A DNA stretch of 64,000 nucleotides from Anabaena cylindrica PCC 7122 (GCF_000317695.1 NC_019771.1:3910001-3974000), one strand, 5' to 3'; positions 18,694 to 28,054 are shown, counted from the first letter of the stretch. Numbers and translations are program-made. Notes: generated by a model from the sequence alone, not told the origin.

Positions 18694-18724
18694 CTCTTTG
18701 TGGCTCTGCGCCTCTGCGTGAGAT
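18694..18724 (-). repeat. Dispersed repeat (CTCTGCGCCTCTGCGTGAGA type)
   Basis: About 31 bp. A near-identical copy in the opposite orientation lies at 59091-59120. It is located between the DUF29 start and the BlaI promoter. Confidence 0.75.
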
Positions 18725-18769
18725 AAAAAATGTGAAAATATAAAAGTAGGTTCCCCCAAAATTATCAAC

Positions 18770-19189
18770 ATGGCTCCATTACCAGATTATCGTCCCAAGC
18801 AACTATCTGTTGGTCCTTTAGAAGCAGAAATTTTGAGTATTGTCTGGGAACTGAATTCAGCAACAGTTAAAGATGTACACGATCGCATTTTGGCTGATCC
18901 TAACCGCGAATTAGCTTATACATCAGTTACTACCGTTCTCCGTCGTCTTACGGAAAAAGGTTGGTTAGCTTGCGATAAACAGGGTAAAGCATTTTATTGG
19001 CGGCCATTGCTAACCAAGCAACAAGCAGAGATGATTAAAGCTCATGAGCAATTGCAAAGATTTCTGGCAGTGGGTAATCCTGATGTAATTGCGGCCTTTG
19101 CTGATAGTTTAGATCAAGCTGCTAGTGACCAAATAGAAGCGATCGCAAAACGCATTCAAGACGCACGGGAAGCCAGAGGAGAAAAATAG
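18770..19189 (+). CDS. BlaI/MecI/CopY family transcriptional repressor
   Basis: 139 residues. Winged-helix repressor: LGPLEAEILSIVWELNSATVKDVHD-like start (here VGPLEAEIL), DNA-recognition YTSVTTVLRRLTEKGWL and the wing KQGKAFYWRPL, followed by a C-terminal dimerisation helix (DQAASDQIEAIAKRI). In the family, paired M56 peptidases cleave the repressor to release the operon. The M56 gene follows after 4 bp, so this is a BlaI-BlaR-like pair without a beta-lactamase or penicillin-binding sensor gene. No dyad operator was identified. Confidence 0.9.
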   Translation: MAPLPDYRPKQLSVGPLEAEILSIVWELNSATVKDVHDRILADPNRELAYTSVTTVLRRLTEKGWLACDKQGKAFYWRPLLTKQQAEMIKAHEQLQRFLAVGNPDVIAAFADSLDQAASDQIEAIAKRIQDAREARGEK

Positions 19190-19193
19190 AATT

Positions 19194-20039
19194 ATGCATC
19201 TACTCATTATTGTCTCTGCTGTAACCATTGCTTGCTGGTTAAGATACTCTGCTCATATACCCCAGGGTAATTGGAATTTGCGCTGGGAGCGATCGCTCTT
19301 TTTATTCCTCTTTCCCCCCTTACTCATTTTCATGACAGCAACTGCTGTAGTCTGCATGGGTACACAAGGGACAATGGGCGGAATGTATACTGGTTCCTTC
19401 AGTTTTCTTCTAGCATCAATTTTTCTCGGATTTTTTAACATCTTGGGTATCAAACTAGCTTTCCAAGGCTGGAAATCCATTAAATCAGCCCGTGAATGTC
19501 CCCAAGTAAATCTCGCAGGTAAACAAGCCCGAATCCTGCCAACTAAAGCATTATTCGCCGGACAAATGGGTTTTTGGCAACCAGAACTAGTAGTTAGTCA
19601 AGGATTACTACAAACTCTCTCACCAGCCCATTTAGAAAGTGTTTTAGCACACGAGCAAGGGCATTATCAGTATAGGGATACGTTCTGGTTCTTTTGGCTG
19701 GGTTGGATGCGTTCCTGCACTGCTTGGTTGCCAAATACAGAGCCACTATGGCAAGAATTGTTAGTTTTGCGAGAATTACGGGCTGACAGTTACGCCGCAT
19801 CCCAAGTAGATCCCTTGGTGTTAGCGGAATCATTGTTATTAGTAGTCAGTAACAACCCCATAACAGAAGAAGTTTGCTGTGCCGCTTTGGGTGCAGGCGA
19901 TCGCTTGGAACAGAGAATAGAAGCTTTATTAACACCACCAGAAACAACTTCAGAAACAACTTCAGAAGCTCAATTACAGTCCTGGCATATTTTTTTGTTG
20001 GCGTTTCTACCCTTACTAACAGTCGTTTTTCATACTTGA
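19194..20039 (+). CDS. M56 family membrane metallopeptidase (BlaR1-like, no sensor domain)
   Basis: 281 residues. Hydrophobic segments at residues 1-15, 35-60 and 70-95 are followed by the zinc site H153-EQG-H157 (VLAHEQGHYQYRD) and a downstream LRELRADSYAA carrying the third ligand. A last membrane segment is at the C-terminus (WHIFLLAFLPLLTVVF). It probably cleaves the BlaI-like repressor encoded 4 bp upstream. The extracellular penicillin-sensor domain of BlaR1 is absent, so the signal is unknown. Confidence 0.88.
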   Translation: MHLLIIVSAVTIACWLRYSAHIPQGNWNLRWERSLFLFLFPPLLIFMTATAVVCMGTQGTMGGMYTGSFSFLLASIFLGFFNILGIKLAFQGWKSIKSARECPQVNLAGKQARILPTKALFAGQMGFWQPELVVSQGLLQTLSPAHLESVLAHEQGHYQYRDTFWFFWLGWMRSCTAWLPNTEPLWQELLVLRELRADSYAASQVDPLVLAESLLLVVSNNPITEEVCCAALGAGDRLEQRIEALLTPPETTSETTSEAQLQSWHIFLLAFLPLLTVVFHT

Positions 20040-20051
20040 GTTACAAAAAAA

Positions 20052-20226
<175 letters not shown>

Positions 20227-21087
20227 TTACACATTTCCTGGTTTCATCGCTTGATCTGGCGGTAGGTTGATATTCGTTGCCAAACGAAGTGTTCTTAATA
20301 CCGCAATTGTCCACCAAGTGAGATCAATTTCCCACCAACGCCAGCCACACTTGGCTACATGAGGATAAGCATGGTGATTGTTATGCCAGCCTTCGCCATA
20401 GGTGAGAATGGCAGCCCACCAAAGATTACGAGAATTATCATCGCTGGCAAATGTGCGGTATCCCCACATATGAGTAACCGAGTTAATTAGCCAGGTGGTA
20501 TGCCAGAGAATGACTGACCTCAAAAACACGCCATAAATGACAAATGACCAGCCTCCCAGGGCATAGAGTAATAATGCAACGGGAATTTGCAGCAGTAGAA
20601 AGTAGCGATTCAGCCAGATGTAAAAGGGATCTCGTGCTAAGTCGGGGGCAAATCGTTGGTATAACTCATAATCGAAAAATTCGGAACGGGGATAAAAAAT
20701 CCAAAGCATATGACTCCACCAAAAACCTTTACGGGCAGAGTAAGGATCTTTATCTTCGTCTTCGGTGTAAGCATGATGCAATCGGTGTCCAGCTACCCAG
20801 AAAATGGGGCCTCCTTGTATAGATAATGCACCTAAAATAGCGATCGCATATTCTAACCACTTGGGAACTCGAAAACTGCGATGACTCAACAAACGGTGAT
20901 AACCTAAACAAACGCCAATGCTGCCAAATAGCCAGTGCAGAAACACAGTTACACCCACCGCAGCCCAGGAAAAATGCCAAGGAGCTAGTAGTGCGATCGC
21001 ATGAATAGTACCAAAAAAGGCTACAGACACCCAATGAAGGCGCAGAGGTTGGCCATTCCCTAATAGATTTGATGAATTCAACGTCAC
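20227..21087 (-). CDS. Acyl-lipid / acyl-CoA delta-9-type fatty acid desaturase
   Basis: 286 residues from GTG 21087, preferred because GAGGA lies 6 bases upstream; GTG 21093 directly abuts that Shine-Dalgarno. The three histidine boxes of membrane di-iron desaturases are present: HRLLSHRSF, HRLHHAYTE and GWHNNHHAYP. Hydrophobic segments between them make two membrane hairpins. It introduces a double bond into membrane-lipid acyl chains (DesC type by box sequence), a cold-acclimation function in cyanobacteria. The regiospecificity is inferred. A heptamer repeat array abuts the stop codon. Confidence 0.9.
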   Translation of the reverse strand: MTLNSSNLLGNGQPLRLHWVSVAFFGTIHAIALLAPWHFSWAAVGVTVFLHWLFGSIGVCLGYHRLLSHRSFRVPKWLEYAIAILGALSIQGGPIFWVAGHRLHHAYTEDEDKDPYSARKGFWWSHMLWIFYPRSEFFDYELYQRFAPDLARDPFYIWLNRYFLLLQIPVALLLYALGGWSFVIYGVFLRSVILWHTTWLINSVTHMWGYRTFASDDNSRNLWWAAILTYGEGWHNNHHAYPHVAKCGWRWWEIDLTWWTIAVLRTLRLATNINLPPDQAMKPGNV

Positions 21088-21141
21088 TAACACTCCTCAA
21101 AAATTCACAAAATTAGAGAACTAATCCAAATAACAAATTAG

Positions 21142-22224
21142 CTAAATGCTGTATTCCGGCTCTATAAAGCCATTTGCCCAATCTTGGGGCTTGAGAAAAA
21201 CTTTGGTAAGCTGTGCTTCAGGGCTTCCTGCCTCTGGTTGATAGCCATATTCCCAGCGAGTCAAGGGTGGTAGAGACATTAAAATAGATTCTGCCCGGCC
21301 ATTGGTTTGCAGTCCGAAAACTGTTCCCCGGTCATATACCAAGTTAAACTCCACGTAACGACCCCGACGGTATAATTGAAATTGACGCTGGCGATCGCTA
21401 TATTCTATTTCTTGTCGCTTTTGGGCTATGGGTAAATATGCTGGTAAAAATGCTTCACCGCAGTTTTTTACAAATGCAAACATATCTTCCCAGTTGCGTG
21501 ATACTGTTCCCACTTGCTGACTTGCCAGCGCTGCTTGAGTATCCAGTTGAGAACCTACATAAAGCCTACCACTAGCATCTTGATAGTCAAAGAAAATACC
21601 ACCAATCCCACGTTGTTCTTGACGATGTTGTAAATAAAAATATTCATCACACCAATGTTTGAAAACCCGATAATATTCTGGATGGGACGCATCACAAGCA
21701 TTTTTTAAAGTTTGATGAAAGTGAACAGCATCTTCAGCAAAAGGATAGTAAGGCGTTAAATCAGCCCCACCACCAAACCACCAAATCGAACCAGCTTCAA
21801 AGTAGCGGTAGTTAAGATGTACCGTTGGTATGTATGGATTACGAGGATGTAACACCATCGAAGTTCCAGTTACAAAAAAGTCATTTCCAGCTGCTTCTGG
21901 GCGTTGAGTCAAAATTGCCGCAGGTAGACTATCTCCCCAAACTTCTGAAAAATTAACACCACCTTGTTCAAATATCCGCCCTTCTCGAATCACACGGGTG
22001 CGTCCTTGACCACCTTCGGCTCGTTCCCAAAGATCTTCCCGAAAACAAGCTTCCCCATCTAATTGCTCTAGCCCAGCGCAGATTTGATCCTGTAAGTCTT
22101 GCATCAACTGCTTCACCCGCTGACGCGAATTCTCAGGTGGTGTATGGACTGAGTTAGCGATAGGGGGAAGCAATATTGTTTGATTTGTTGATTCCCGCAG
22201 ATAATTCTCTAAATGACGACTCAT
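21142..22224 (-). CDS. hemF: Oxygen-dependent coproporphyrinogen III oxidase
   Basis: 360 residues. Family motifs include RVIREGRIFEQGGVNFSEVWG, the H-P-R-N-P-Y-I-P-T-VHLNYRYFE segment, WWFGGGADLTPYYP, GGIFFDYQD and RRGRYVEFNLVYDRGTVFGLQTNGR, in the normal order. It uses O2 to decarboxylate coproporphyrinogen III to protoporphyrinogen IX in haem and chlorophyll synthesis (cytoplasm). The next gene across a 269-bp divergent promoter region is acsF, another oxygen-using tetrapyrrole enzyme, so a shared control region is plausible. Confidence 0.95.
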   Translation of the reverse strand: MSRHLENYLRESTNQTILLPPIANSVHTPPENSRQRVKQLMQDLQDQICAGLEQLDGEACFREDLWERAEGGQGRTRVIREGRIFEQGGVNFSEVWGDSLPAAILTQRPEAAGNDFFVTGTSMVLHPRNPYIPTVHLNYRYFEAGSIWWFGGGADLTPYYPFAEDAVHFHQTLKNACDASHPEYYRVFKHWCDEYFYLQHRQEQRGIGGIFFDYQDASGRLYVGSQLDTQAALASQQVGTVSRNWEDMFAFVKNCGEAFLPAYLPIAQKRQEIEYSDRQRQFQLYRRGRYVEFNLVYDRGTVFGLQTNGRAESILMSLPPLTRWEYGYQPEAGSPEAQLTKVFLKPQDWANGFIEPEYSI

Positions 22225-22493
22225 ATTGAATACCTCTTAATTTTTGAGTAAAAGTGGCAATTCGCTTAATAACTATATAGCTATTAAACTAGTAAAAATA
22301 TAAATGTTTCAAAACTTAATAAATTATCTCTGCCAACAATTCCCTTACCTCTGTTGACTTTCTCCGCGATAAATGGATAAATCTAAACTTTGCTTAAGGA
22401 TTGTAAAGGTTTCATATTCAGAGTCCAGTTCAGGAATTACAGTTATTATAACTTGATAGCTATGTAAGTATTTAGCTTATTAATAGAGGAATC

Positions 22494-23561
22494 ATGGTAA
22501 ATACCCTACCCCAGCCTGAAGTGAAGCCAGGAATTAAAGCGCCAGCTAAAGAAACCGTACTCACTCCTCGGTTTTACACCACAGACTTTGAAGCTGCTGC
22601 TAGTTTGGATCTCTCAGCCCAAGAAAAAGAGTTGCAAGCCATGTTGGCAGAAATGCGGGCTGACTACAACCGTCATCATTTCGTTCGCGATGAAGAGTTT
22701 GAGCAATCTTGGGAACATATTGACGGAGAAGCACGCCGAGCTTTTATTGAGTATTTGGAACGCTCATGCATTTCCGAATTTTCTGGGTTTTTGCTGTTCA
22801 AGGAACTATCCCGAAAGCTAAAACAGCGTAGTCCCTTGCTGGCGGAAATATTTCAACTGATGGCGCGTGATGAAGCCCGTCATGCTGGATTTCTCAATAA
22901 AGCGATGGGAGATTTTAAACTCTCGCTAGACTTGGGTGAGGTGACTAAAGTCCGCACCTATACATTTTTTCCTCTTGAGTGGGTGCTTTACACGGTCTAT
23001 TTATCAGAAAAAATTGGTTACTGGCGTTACATTATTATTTATCACCATTTACAAAAGCATTCAGAACACCAGTTTTATCCCATCTTCCGCAAATTTGAGA
23101 GTTGGTGTCAAGACGAAAACCGACATGGGGATATATTCAAGGCATTATTGCGGTCGCAACCTCAACTCTGGAATAATTGGAGATCAAGACTATGGAGTCG
23201 CTTTTTCCTATTATCAGTATTTGCTACCCACACTTTAACAGTTCACGAACGGGCTAGTTTTTACCATTTACTGGGACTTGAACCCACAGAATTTGACCAG
23301 CAAGTAGTTCGCAACACCAACGAAACTGCTGGACGTGCTTTTCCAGTCATGTTAAATACCGAACATCCCCACTTTTTCCCACGTCTGCAAAACTGCTCAA
23401 ATTACAACTTGAAAATAGCAGAAATTTCACGCAGTTCTAGCAATAAAGTAGTGAAATTTATCCGCAAACTGCCTTTAATAACGGCAATTCTCTGGAATCT
23501 CCTACTCGTATATTTAATTAAACCAATTGATACAGAAGTATTGCGGGGAACAGTACGTTAG
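22494..23561 (+). CDS. acsF: Mg-protoporphyrin IX monomethyl ester oxidative cyclase
   Basis: 355 residues. A diiron carboxylate protein: ISEFSGFLLFKEL, QLMARDEARHAGFLN and WCQDENRHGDIFKALL give the E-x-x-H type ligands. The C-terminal FPVMLNTEHPHFFPRLQ and IKPIDTEVLRGTVR are family hallmarks. AcsF forms the fifth ring of chlorophyll with O2 at the thylakoid membrane; the LPLITAILWNLLLVYLI segment is a likely membrane contact. It is divergent from hemF. Nostocales usually have two acsF paralogues; which one this is cannot be told here. Confidence 0.95.
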   Translation: MVNTLPQPEVKPGIKAPAKETVLTPRFYTTDFEAAASLDLSAQEKELQAMLAEMRADYNRHHFVRDEEFEQSWEHIDGEARRAFIEYLERSCISEFSGFLLFKELSRKLKQRSPLLAEIFQLMARDEARHAGFLNKAMGDFKLSLDLGEVTKVRTYTFFPLEWVLYTVYLSEKIGYWRYIIIYHHLQKHSEHQFYPIFRKFESWCQDENRHGDIFKALLRSQPQLWNNWRSRLWSRFFLLSVFATHTLTVHERASFYHLLGLEPTEFDQQVVRNTNETAGRAFPVMLNTEHPHFFPRLQNCSNYNLKIAEISRSSSNKVVKFIRKLPLITAILWNLLLVYLIKPIDTEVLRGTVR

Positions 23562-23572
23562 ATCACTCATTA

Positions 23573-23609
23573 TTTAGGTTGGGTTGCGTTGTGCTTCACC
23601 CAACCTAAA
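23573..23609 (+). terminator. Hairpin downstream of acsF
   Basis: Twelve-base stem TTTAGGTTGGGT / ACCCAACCTAAA with a 13-base loop, 11 bp after the acsF stop. The U-tract is weak (AAAATTATATTTT), and the stem resembles the GTAGGTTGGGTTGA dispersed repeat at 24597, so it may be a repeat serving as a terminator. Confidence 0.55.
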
Positions 23610-23670
23610 AATTATATTTTTATTACAGCAGATTTCATTTAAATGAGATACAAAATTGAATGATGAAACT

Positions 23671-23695
23671 CTTGTGGTGCGGGCATCTTGCCCGC
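23671..23695. repeat. 25-bp dispersed repeat with GCGGGCA-TCT-TGCCCGC hairpin
   Basis: CTTGTGGTGCGGGCATCTTG followed by CCCGC. An identical 25-bp copy is at 63972-63996. Related weaker forms (AGAGCAAGATGCTCT) appear near 32441. Confidence 0.85.
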
Positions 23696-23749
23696 TAGGT
23701 ATGTACCTCCTAATAGCTAAATCCGCTGTAAATCTGTTTTTCTCAAAAT

Positions 23750-24472
23750 TCAAATCGGATTGCTATATATTTTCCCATCGGGCATAATTGCGCCTTCCAG
23801 ATTAACATCTGTGAGAATTGCTCCCGTTAAATCTGCTCCTTGTAAATTTGCGTTTCGCAATATAGCATTAGTCAGATTTGCATAACTCAAATCTGCTCCT
23901 TGCAAACTAGCTCCAGTTAAATCAGTTGCTAAATCTCCCCATTGAATTATTCGACCTAAATTAGCTCTACACAACTTCGCACCATCCAAATTAGCATGGT
24001 GTAGTGAAGCAGCTCGTAAGTCTCCATAGCTCAAATCTGCTCCACTCAAAACTGCATATCCTAAATCTGTCCGTTGGTTGGAACTAGGACGTAAGTCTAC
24101 TTGAATCAGCAAAGCACTAGATAGTTTTGCACCATGTAAATTTGCACCACATAAACTAGCTTTGATGAGGTTTGCTTCATCTAGTCGGGTTTGAGTTAAT
24201 TTTGCACCTGTTAAATCTGCTTCTCGGAGAATAGCGCGATATAAATCTGCTGCACTTAAATCTATTCCCCACAGAATAGCTTCGCTTAAATTTGCTTCTC
24301 GCAAACAAGCCTGACTGAAGTTAGTTTTGCCTAGCCGTGTCTGACGCAAATCAGCATAGCTAAAATCTATACCTTCTAAATTTACGTTCGTTAGCTCTGC
24401 ATCTTGGAGATTAATTCGCTGAAAATTTCGTTCTCCAGCAGAATAGCGTTTGATAATTTCATCTACATTCAT
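23750..24472 (-). CDS. Pentapeptide-repeat protein
   Basis: 240 residues from ATG 24472; an upstream start would add 12 residues absent from its paralogue. The N-terminus MNVDEIIKRYSAGERNFQRINL is followed by about 30 A(D/N)Lxx units (for example ANLSEAILWGIDLSAADLYRA), which fold as a quadrilateral beta helix. One interruption (LRPSSNQRTDLGYA) lies near residue 130. The plus-strand gene at 28055 has the same N-terminal motif (MDVEDLLKRYAAGERDFSGINL). Function unknown; such proteins are numerous in cyanobacteria. Confidence 0.88.
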   Translation of the reverse strand: MNVDEIIKRYSAGERNFQRINLQDAELTNVNLEGIDFSYADLRQTRLGKTNFSQACLREANLSEAILWGIDLSAADLYRAILREADLTGAKLTQTRLDEANLIKASLCGANLHGAKLSSALLIQVDLRPSSNQRTDLGYAVLSGADLSYGDLRAASLHHANLDGAKLCRANLGRIIQWGDLATDLTGASLQGADLSYANLTNAILRNANLQGADLTGAILTDVNLEGAIMPDGKIYSNPI

Positions 24473-24596
24473 AAATAAATTCTTCAAAATTCTCAATTCA
24501 AACAACATTCAAAATACCCTACAATTTTCAGAGATTTTCTCTGTAATACTTAGGGTTGGGAAAATCACTCCCAATACTGCTCGGTTAAGGATTTTC

Positions 24597-24670
24597 GTAG
24601 GTTGGGTTGAACAAAGTGAAACCCAACAAACCCCTGTAAATGTTGGGTTTCGTTCCTCAACCCAACCTAC
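24597..24670. repeat. Nested palindromic dispersed repeat
   Basis: Ends GTAGGTTGGGTTGA / TCAACCCAACCTAC (14-bp perfect inverted repeat) with an inner GAAACCCAACA / TGTTGGGTTTC arm. It forms a long hairpin upstream of the pentapeptide gene. A shorter relative follows acsF at 23573. Confidence 0.85.
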
Positions 24671-24859
24671 ATAATTTCATGGTTTTGAGCTTAACCGACA
24701 AGTATTGAAATAACTCCGGGAAGGGAGGATAAGGGTTAACGATAATTTTTCATTAATTAACTAAATAGCTGTGGAGTAATTTTAGCATTTTAATGGTAAA
24801 ATCTAATCATTTCATTGCCCTGTTCCCTACTGATTGATATTTAGTTACACTACTAAATA

Positions 24860-25258
24860 GTGATGAAGTTTTTTGCTGATGATTTAAGTTGCCCTATGCC
24901 AAAAACAAATCCGTCTCAGGCTAATCCAGCTATTCTTGCTGCCGTTGCTGACTATTTTAAGGTGCTATCAGAAGGAAGTCGGCTACAAATTTTGACCTGT
25001 CTCAAATCAGGTTCGATGAATGTTATGGAGATAGCAGAAGCGACTGGGTTAGGGCAGGCAAATCTGTCTAAGCATCTGAAAGTATTAACTCAAGCAGGAG
25101 TTTTATCTCGTCAGCCCAAAGGGACTAGTGCTTATTACGAGATTGCTGACCCGATTATTTTTGAGCTTTGTGAATTAGCGTGCGATCGCATTAGTCAACG
25201 TGTCCTACAGCAGGATGAAAGCCTGAAAGCTTTTCGGAACAAAACTACAGTTTTTTGA
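24860..25258 (+). CDS. ArsR/SmtB-family transcriptional regulator
   Basis: 132 residues. Winged helix: YFKVLSEGSRLQILTCLKSG, recognition region MEIAEATGLGQANLSKHLKVLTQAGVLSRQPKGTSAYYEI. The family represses metal or stress genes and is released by metal or thiol signals. The typical ELCVC metal box is not seen in helix 3; Cys residues occur at CLK (about 50) and in the C-terminal ELCELACD, which could be a sensing site. An alternative start is the internal MPKTNPSQ. No target gene is adjacent in the same direction; the RHH gene follows convergently. Confidence 0.87.
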   Translation: MMKFFADDLSCPMPKTNPSQANPAILAAVADYFKVLSEGSRLQILTCLKSGSMNVMEIAEATGLGQANLSKHLKVLTQAGVLSRQPKGTSAYYEIADPIIFELCELACDRISQRVLQQDESLKAFRNKTTVF

Positions 25259-25264
25259 ATTACC

Positions 25265-25441
25265 CTACTCATCCTCATTCCCTGGAGGCCTTTCACTCAG
25301 GCTTTGTTGCGCGTGCCACTCCAAAACAATGCGTTCTAACATCTCCGCCTGTGTACAGTTATTAACATCTGCATATACCTTAATCAACCGTCTCACTTCA
25401 GGGTTAACGTGTCGTATCACTAGTTGCTCATCTTTTTTCAT
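25265..25441 (-). CDS. Small ribbon-helix-helix DNA-binding protein
   Basis: 58 residues: MKKDEQLVIRHVNPEVRRLI, then KVYADVNNCTQAEMLERIVLEW and an acidic tail. A beta-strand (LVIRHV) followed by two helices with a turn (NNCTQAEML) is the RHH/CopG-MetJ fold. The gene converges with the ArsR gene (6-bp gap). It may be a stand-alone regulator or an antitoxin without a toxin. A GTAATGGGAG element upstream contains a GGGAG Shine-Dalgarno. Confidence 0.65.
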   Translation of the reverse strand: MKKDEQLVIRHVNPEVRRLIKVYADVNNCTQAEMLERIVLEWHAQQSLSERPPGNEDE

Positions 25442-25637
25442 GTCGATCTGACTCCCATTACGTCAGAATTGTAAATAATTCGTTATACTTGTTAACATAA
25501 GTTCGTAAAACATAAAATTCTGGCGCTACACCCCTCAAATCGGGAATGCCCTCGAAATCAATGGGTGTATGACTGCTTAAAACTTAAATAGCGAGTATTA
25601 ACCCTTTATTTGCCCCAATTCGGCATAGGAGCCAGCA

Positions 25638-25835
25638 ATGAATCAGCCTATAAAATTATCTTTAGAACAAGAATTTGGCCTCAGAATCTTTGCTGACCAA
25701 GTACACCAAATGTCTCGTGAACAAGCTCAGATATTTCTGCTCAAGTTGTACGAGCAGATGATGATTCAAGAAACAAGCTACCAACAATTACTTAAGCATG
25801 AATGGAAACTAGATTCAGGAAGCATCTCTGGTTAA
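25638..25835 (+). CDS. nblA: Phycobilisome degradation protein NblA
   Basis: 65 residues. The sequence has the complete NblA pattern: KLSLEQEFGLRIFADQVHQM, SREQAQIFLLKLYEQMM and ETSYQQLLKHEW. NblA is a small helical adaptor that binds phycobiliproteins and brings Clp protease to phycobilisomes during nitrogen (and other) starvation. A GGAG Shine-Dalgarno (ATAGGAGCCAGCA) precedes the ATG. It converges with nifH downstream, placing two nitrogen-stress genes side by side. Confidence 0.95.
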   Translation: MNQPIKLSLEQEFGLRIFADQVHQMSREQAQIFLLKLYEQMMIQETSYQQLLKHEWKLDSGSISG

Positions 25836-25917
25836 AATAGGAAATCAAAAGGCCTATAACTTGCATATTAAACAAGATATAACCCTTGTTTTGTAAGCAT
25901 TTTAACCAAATGCAAAT

Positions 25918-25953
25918 AAGATGTGAAAAAACGTATTTGAATTTTCACATCTT
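25918..25953. terminator. Hairpin between convergent nblA and nifH
   Basis: Twelve-base stem AAGATGTGAAAA / TTTTCACATCTT, loop 12, in the 181-bp gap between two converging genes. U-tracts are poor on both sides, so a shared terminator is likely but not certain. Confidence 0.45.
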
Positions 25954-26016
25954 CATAAATTGAGGAAAGGGCGGGAGTTACCCTCCCCAATCTCAAGCAC
26001 TAATTGCTTTGTATTA

Positions 26017-26916
26017 CTACTTTTTGACTGGTGCTTCAGTAGCTGATTTACCAACTAGCTTTTCAGTATTTTCGTCACTTTCAAGAATACCGAACTCAAT
26101 CAACAATTCTTCTAATTCTTCCATTTCAATAGGAGTAGGAATAGTTAGATTTTTGTTGTTGATGATCTTCTTAGCCAATGTCCGATATTCATTACCCTGA
26201 TCACTATCAGGTGCATACTCGTTAACAGTCATCCGACGCAATTCTGCGTGTTGAACAATATTATCACGAGGTACGAAGTGAATCATGTGGGTGTTCAAGC
26301 GTTTTGCCAGGGTTTCAATTAATTCGACTTCCCGGTCAACGTTACGGCTATTACAAATCAAGCCACCTAAACGCACACCACCAGTGTGAGCATACTTTAA
26401 AACACCACGAGCAATATTGTTAGCAGCATACATCGCCATCATTTCACCTGATGTCACGATGTAGATTTCTTGCGCTTTTCCTTCCCGAATTGGCATGGCG
26501 AAACCACCACATACAACGTCACCTAATACGTCGTAAGATACGAAATCTAAGTCTTGGTAAGCACCGTTTTCTTCTAGGAAGTTAATAGCAGTGATAATAC
26601 CACGACCAGCACAACCAACACCGGGTTCTGGACCACCAGATTCTACACACTTAACACCACGGAAACCGGTCAAAAGTACTTCGCTGAGTTCTAAATCTTC
26701 AACAGCACCTCTTTCAGCAGCCAAGGAAAGAACGGTGGTTTGAGCCTTGGAGTGGAGCATCAAACGGGTAGAGTCAGCTTTAGGGTCACAACCTACAATC
26801 ATGATGCGTTGACCCATTTCTGCCATAGCAGCAAGGGTGTTTTGAGAAGTGGTAGATTTACCAATACCACCTTTACCGTAAAAAGCAATCTGTCTAATAT
26901 TTGAATCAGTAGCCAT
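26017..26916 (-). CDS. nifH: Nitrogenase iron protein (dinitrogenase reductase), solitary copy
   Basis: 299 residues. P-loop YGKGGIGKST (residues 13-22), switch I DPKAD (44-48), the 4Fe-4S ligands C102 (GVGCAGRG) and C136 (VVCGGFAMP), and the ADP-ribosylatable Arg in the GCAGRG loop are all present. It transfers electrons to the MoFe protein with ATP hydrolysis. No nifD or nifK follows; downstream is the converging nblA. Solitary second nifH genes are known in heterocystous cyanobacteria, so this may be nifH2, though the main copy could also be split from nifD by genome rearrangement. The C-terminus (ENTEKLVGKSATEAPVKK) is slightly extended. The upstream gap is over 1 kb. Confidence 0.95.
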   Translation of the reverse strand: MATDSNIRQIAFYGKGGIGKSTTSQNTLAAMAEMGQRIMIVGCDPKADSTRLMLHSKAQTTVLSLAAERGAVEDLELSEVLLTGFRGVKCVESGGPEPGVGCAGRGIITAINFLEENGAYQDLDFVSYDVLGDVVCGGFAMPIREGKAQEIYIVTSGEMMAMYAANNIARGVLKYAHTGGVRLGGLICNSRNVDREVELIETLAKRLNTHMIHFVPRDNIVQHAELRRMTVNEYAPDSDQGNEYRTLAKKIINNKNLTIPTPIEMEELEELLIEFGILESDENTEKLVGKSATEAPVKK

Positions 26917-28054
26917 GATGAGTTTATTCCTACAATTATTGTGTTGATGGGTCTGAAACTTGATTTGAGATTTTGTGCGATTAGGAAACAGAATTTGTAT
27001 AGCGACTTAAGGCATACTCAAGGCACTACCAAACGCAGATTCAGATTTTTGTAGGAAAACAAAATATGAATGCAGGAAATTTATTCAGAAGAAATCCACA
27101 TCTCCTAAATCAAGAAATATTTAACGGCTTAAATACGGCATTATCGCTTGTTGTCGCGGCATCCTCGGAGGATGTTTAATCCTGGAGAGTGGTTACAATA
27201 GGGATTCACCTTTATGCAGATTTTCCCCCTGAACCACCCAATCAACCAACATTGTAGTTCACTCTCAATGATTGCTACAATTATGACGATTTTGCTTGTA
27301 TTTTTGCTGCCAAAAATTTCTAATTTCCAGTCCAAAAAACTATTTTCCTAATTTCTGAAAATTCGCTCTATTGATGTTGCTTTTGGATATTTTTCAGAAT
27401 CAATAAATTTCACTTTGATTGATACATGACATGAGGATAAATCTCATTTTTGTACTGCTTCACAGTTAAAAATATCTTTCTTGCTCTAAGTCGCTAACAG
27501 TTTTGATTCCTATACATTTACCAGACATCCTCTAAGAGTCTTTCTTCCCAAACTCCAAGGTTAGTCCCATCTGGTTGATAATGTTATCTAGTGAGCCAAT
27601 TCTTATCGGCAAATACTCAAAGGAATTCTGATTGACTTCAAGTTGTTACGAGGGTAACTCTTCTAATTCATTTGTCCTTATCTCTTCGTACAGAAAAGAT
27701 ATATAAACTGAAGTGGATTTAGCAGAACAAAAGAACTTGATTTAGTTGACCTCAATTTACACTTGAAGTTTTTTTTGACTTTGATGTTTTTGATTCCTAT
27801 CCCAACAATAACATAGATATCAATATTTTATAAGCCTCAAAATAAATTATTTTCCCATTCTAAAAAATATTATCCTTGTTACCTTTAATGGTTATGACTT
27901 AGCGGTTATAAGATGCAATTTAGGTAAACATTTCATCAAATATCGTTTGTGAAATCAGCTACTTTTAAAATCAAGCTTGATTTTTAAAATAATTGTTTTC
28001 AGAGAGCAAGTGCGCTATTTTTGAATGTGTTGATTGATGCACAAGATGTGAGTT
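26917..28054. other. Long intergenic region upstream of nifH
   Basis: 1138 bp, AT-rich, no supported gene. One perfect dyad CATCCTC-G-GAGGATG is at 27160-27174. The 64-codon open frame at 27141-27335 (minus) lacks family features. The region should include the nifH promoter and possibly regulatory sites; none was assigned. No -24/-12 pattern is expected or seen. Confidence 0.5.

Noticed and set aside
26917..27060. NtcA box (GTA-N8-TAC) before nifH
   Set aside because: The only GTA...TAC pair seen has the wrong spacing (15 bases).
27141..27335. 64-codon frame upstream of nifH
   Set aside because: No ribosome site, no homology pattern, AT-rich non-coding surroundings.
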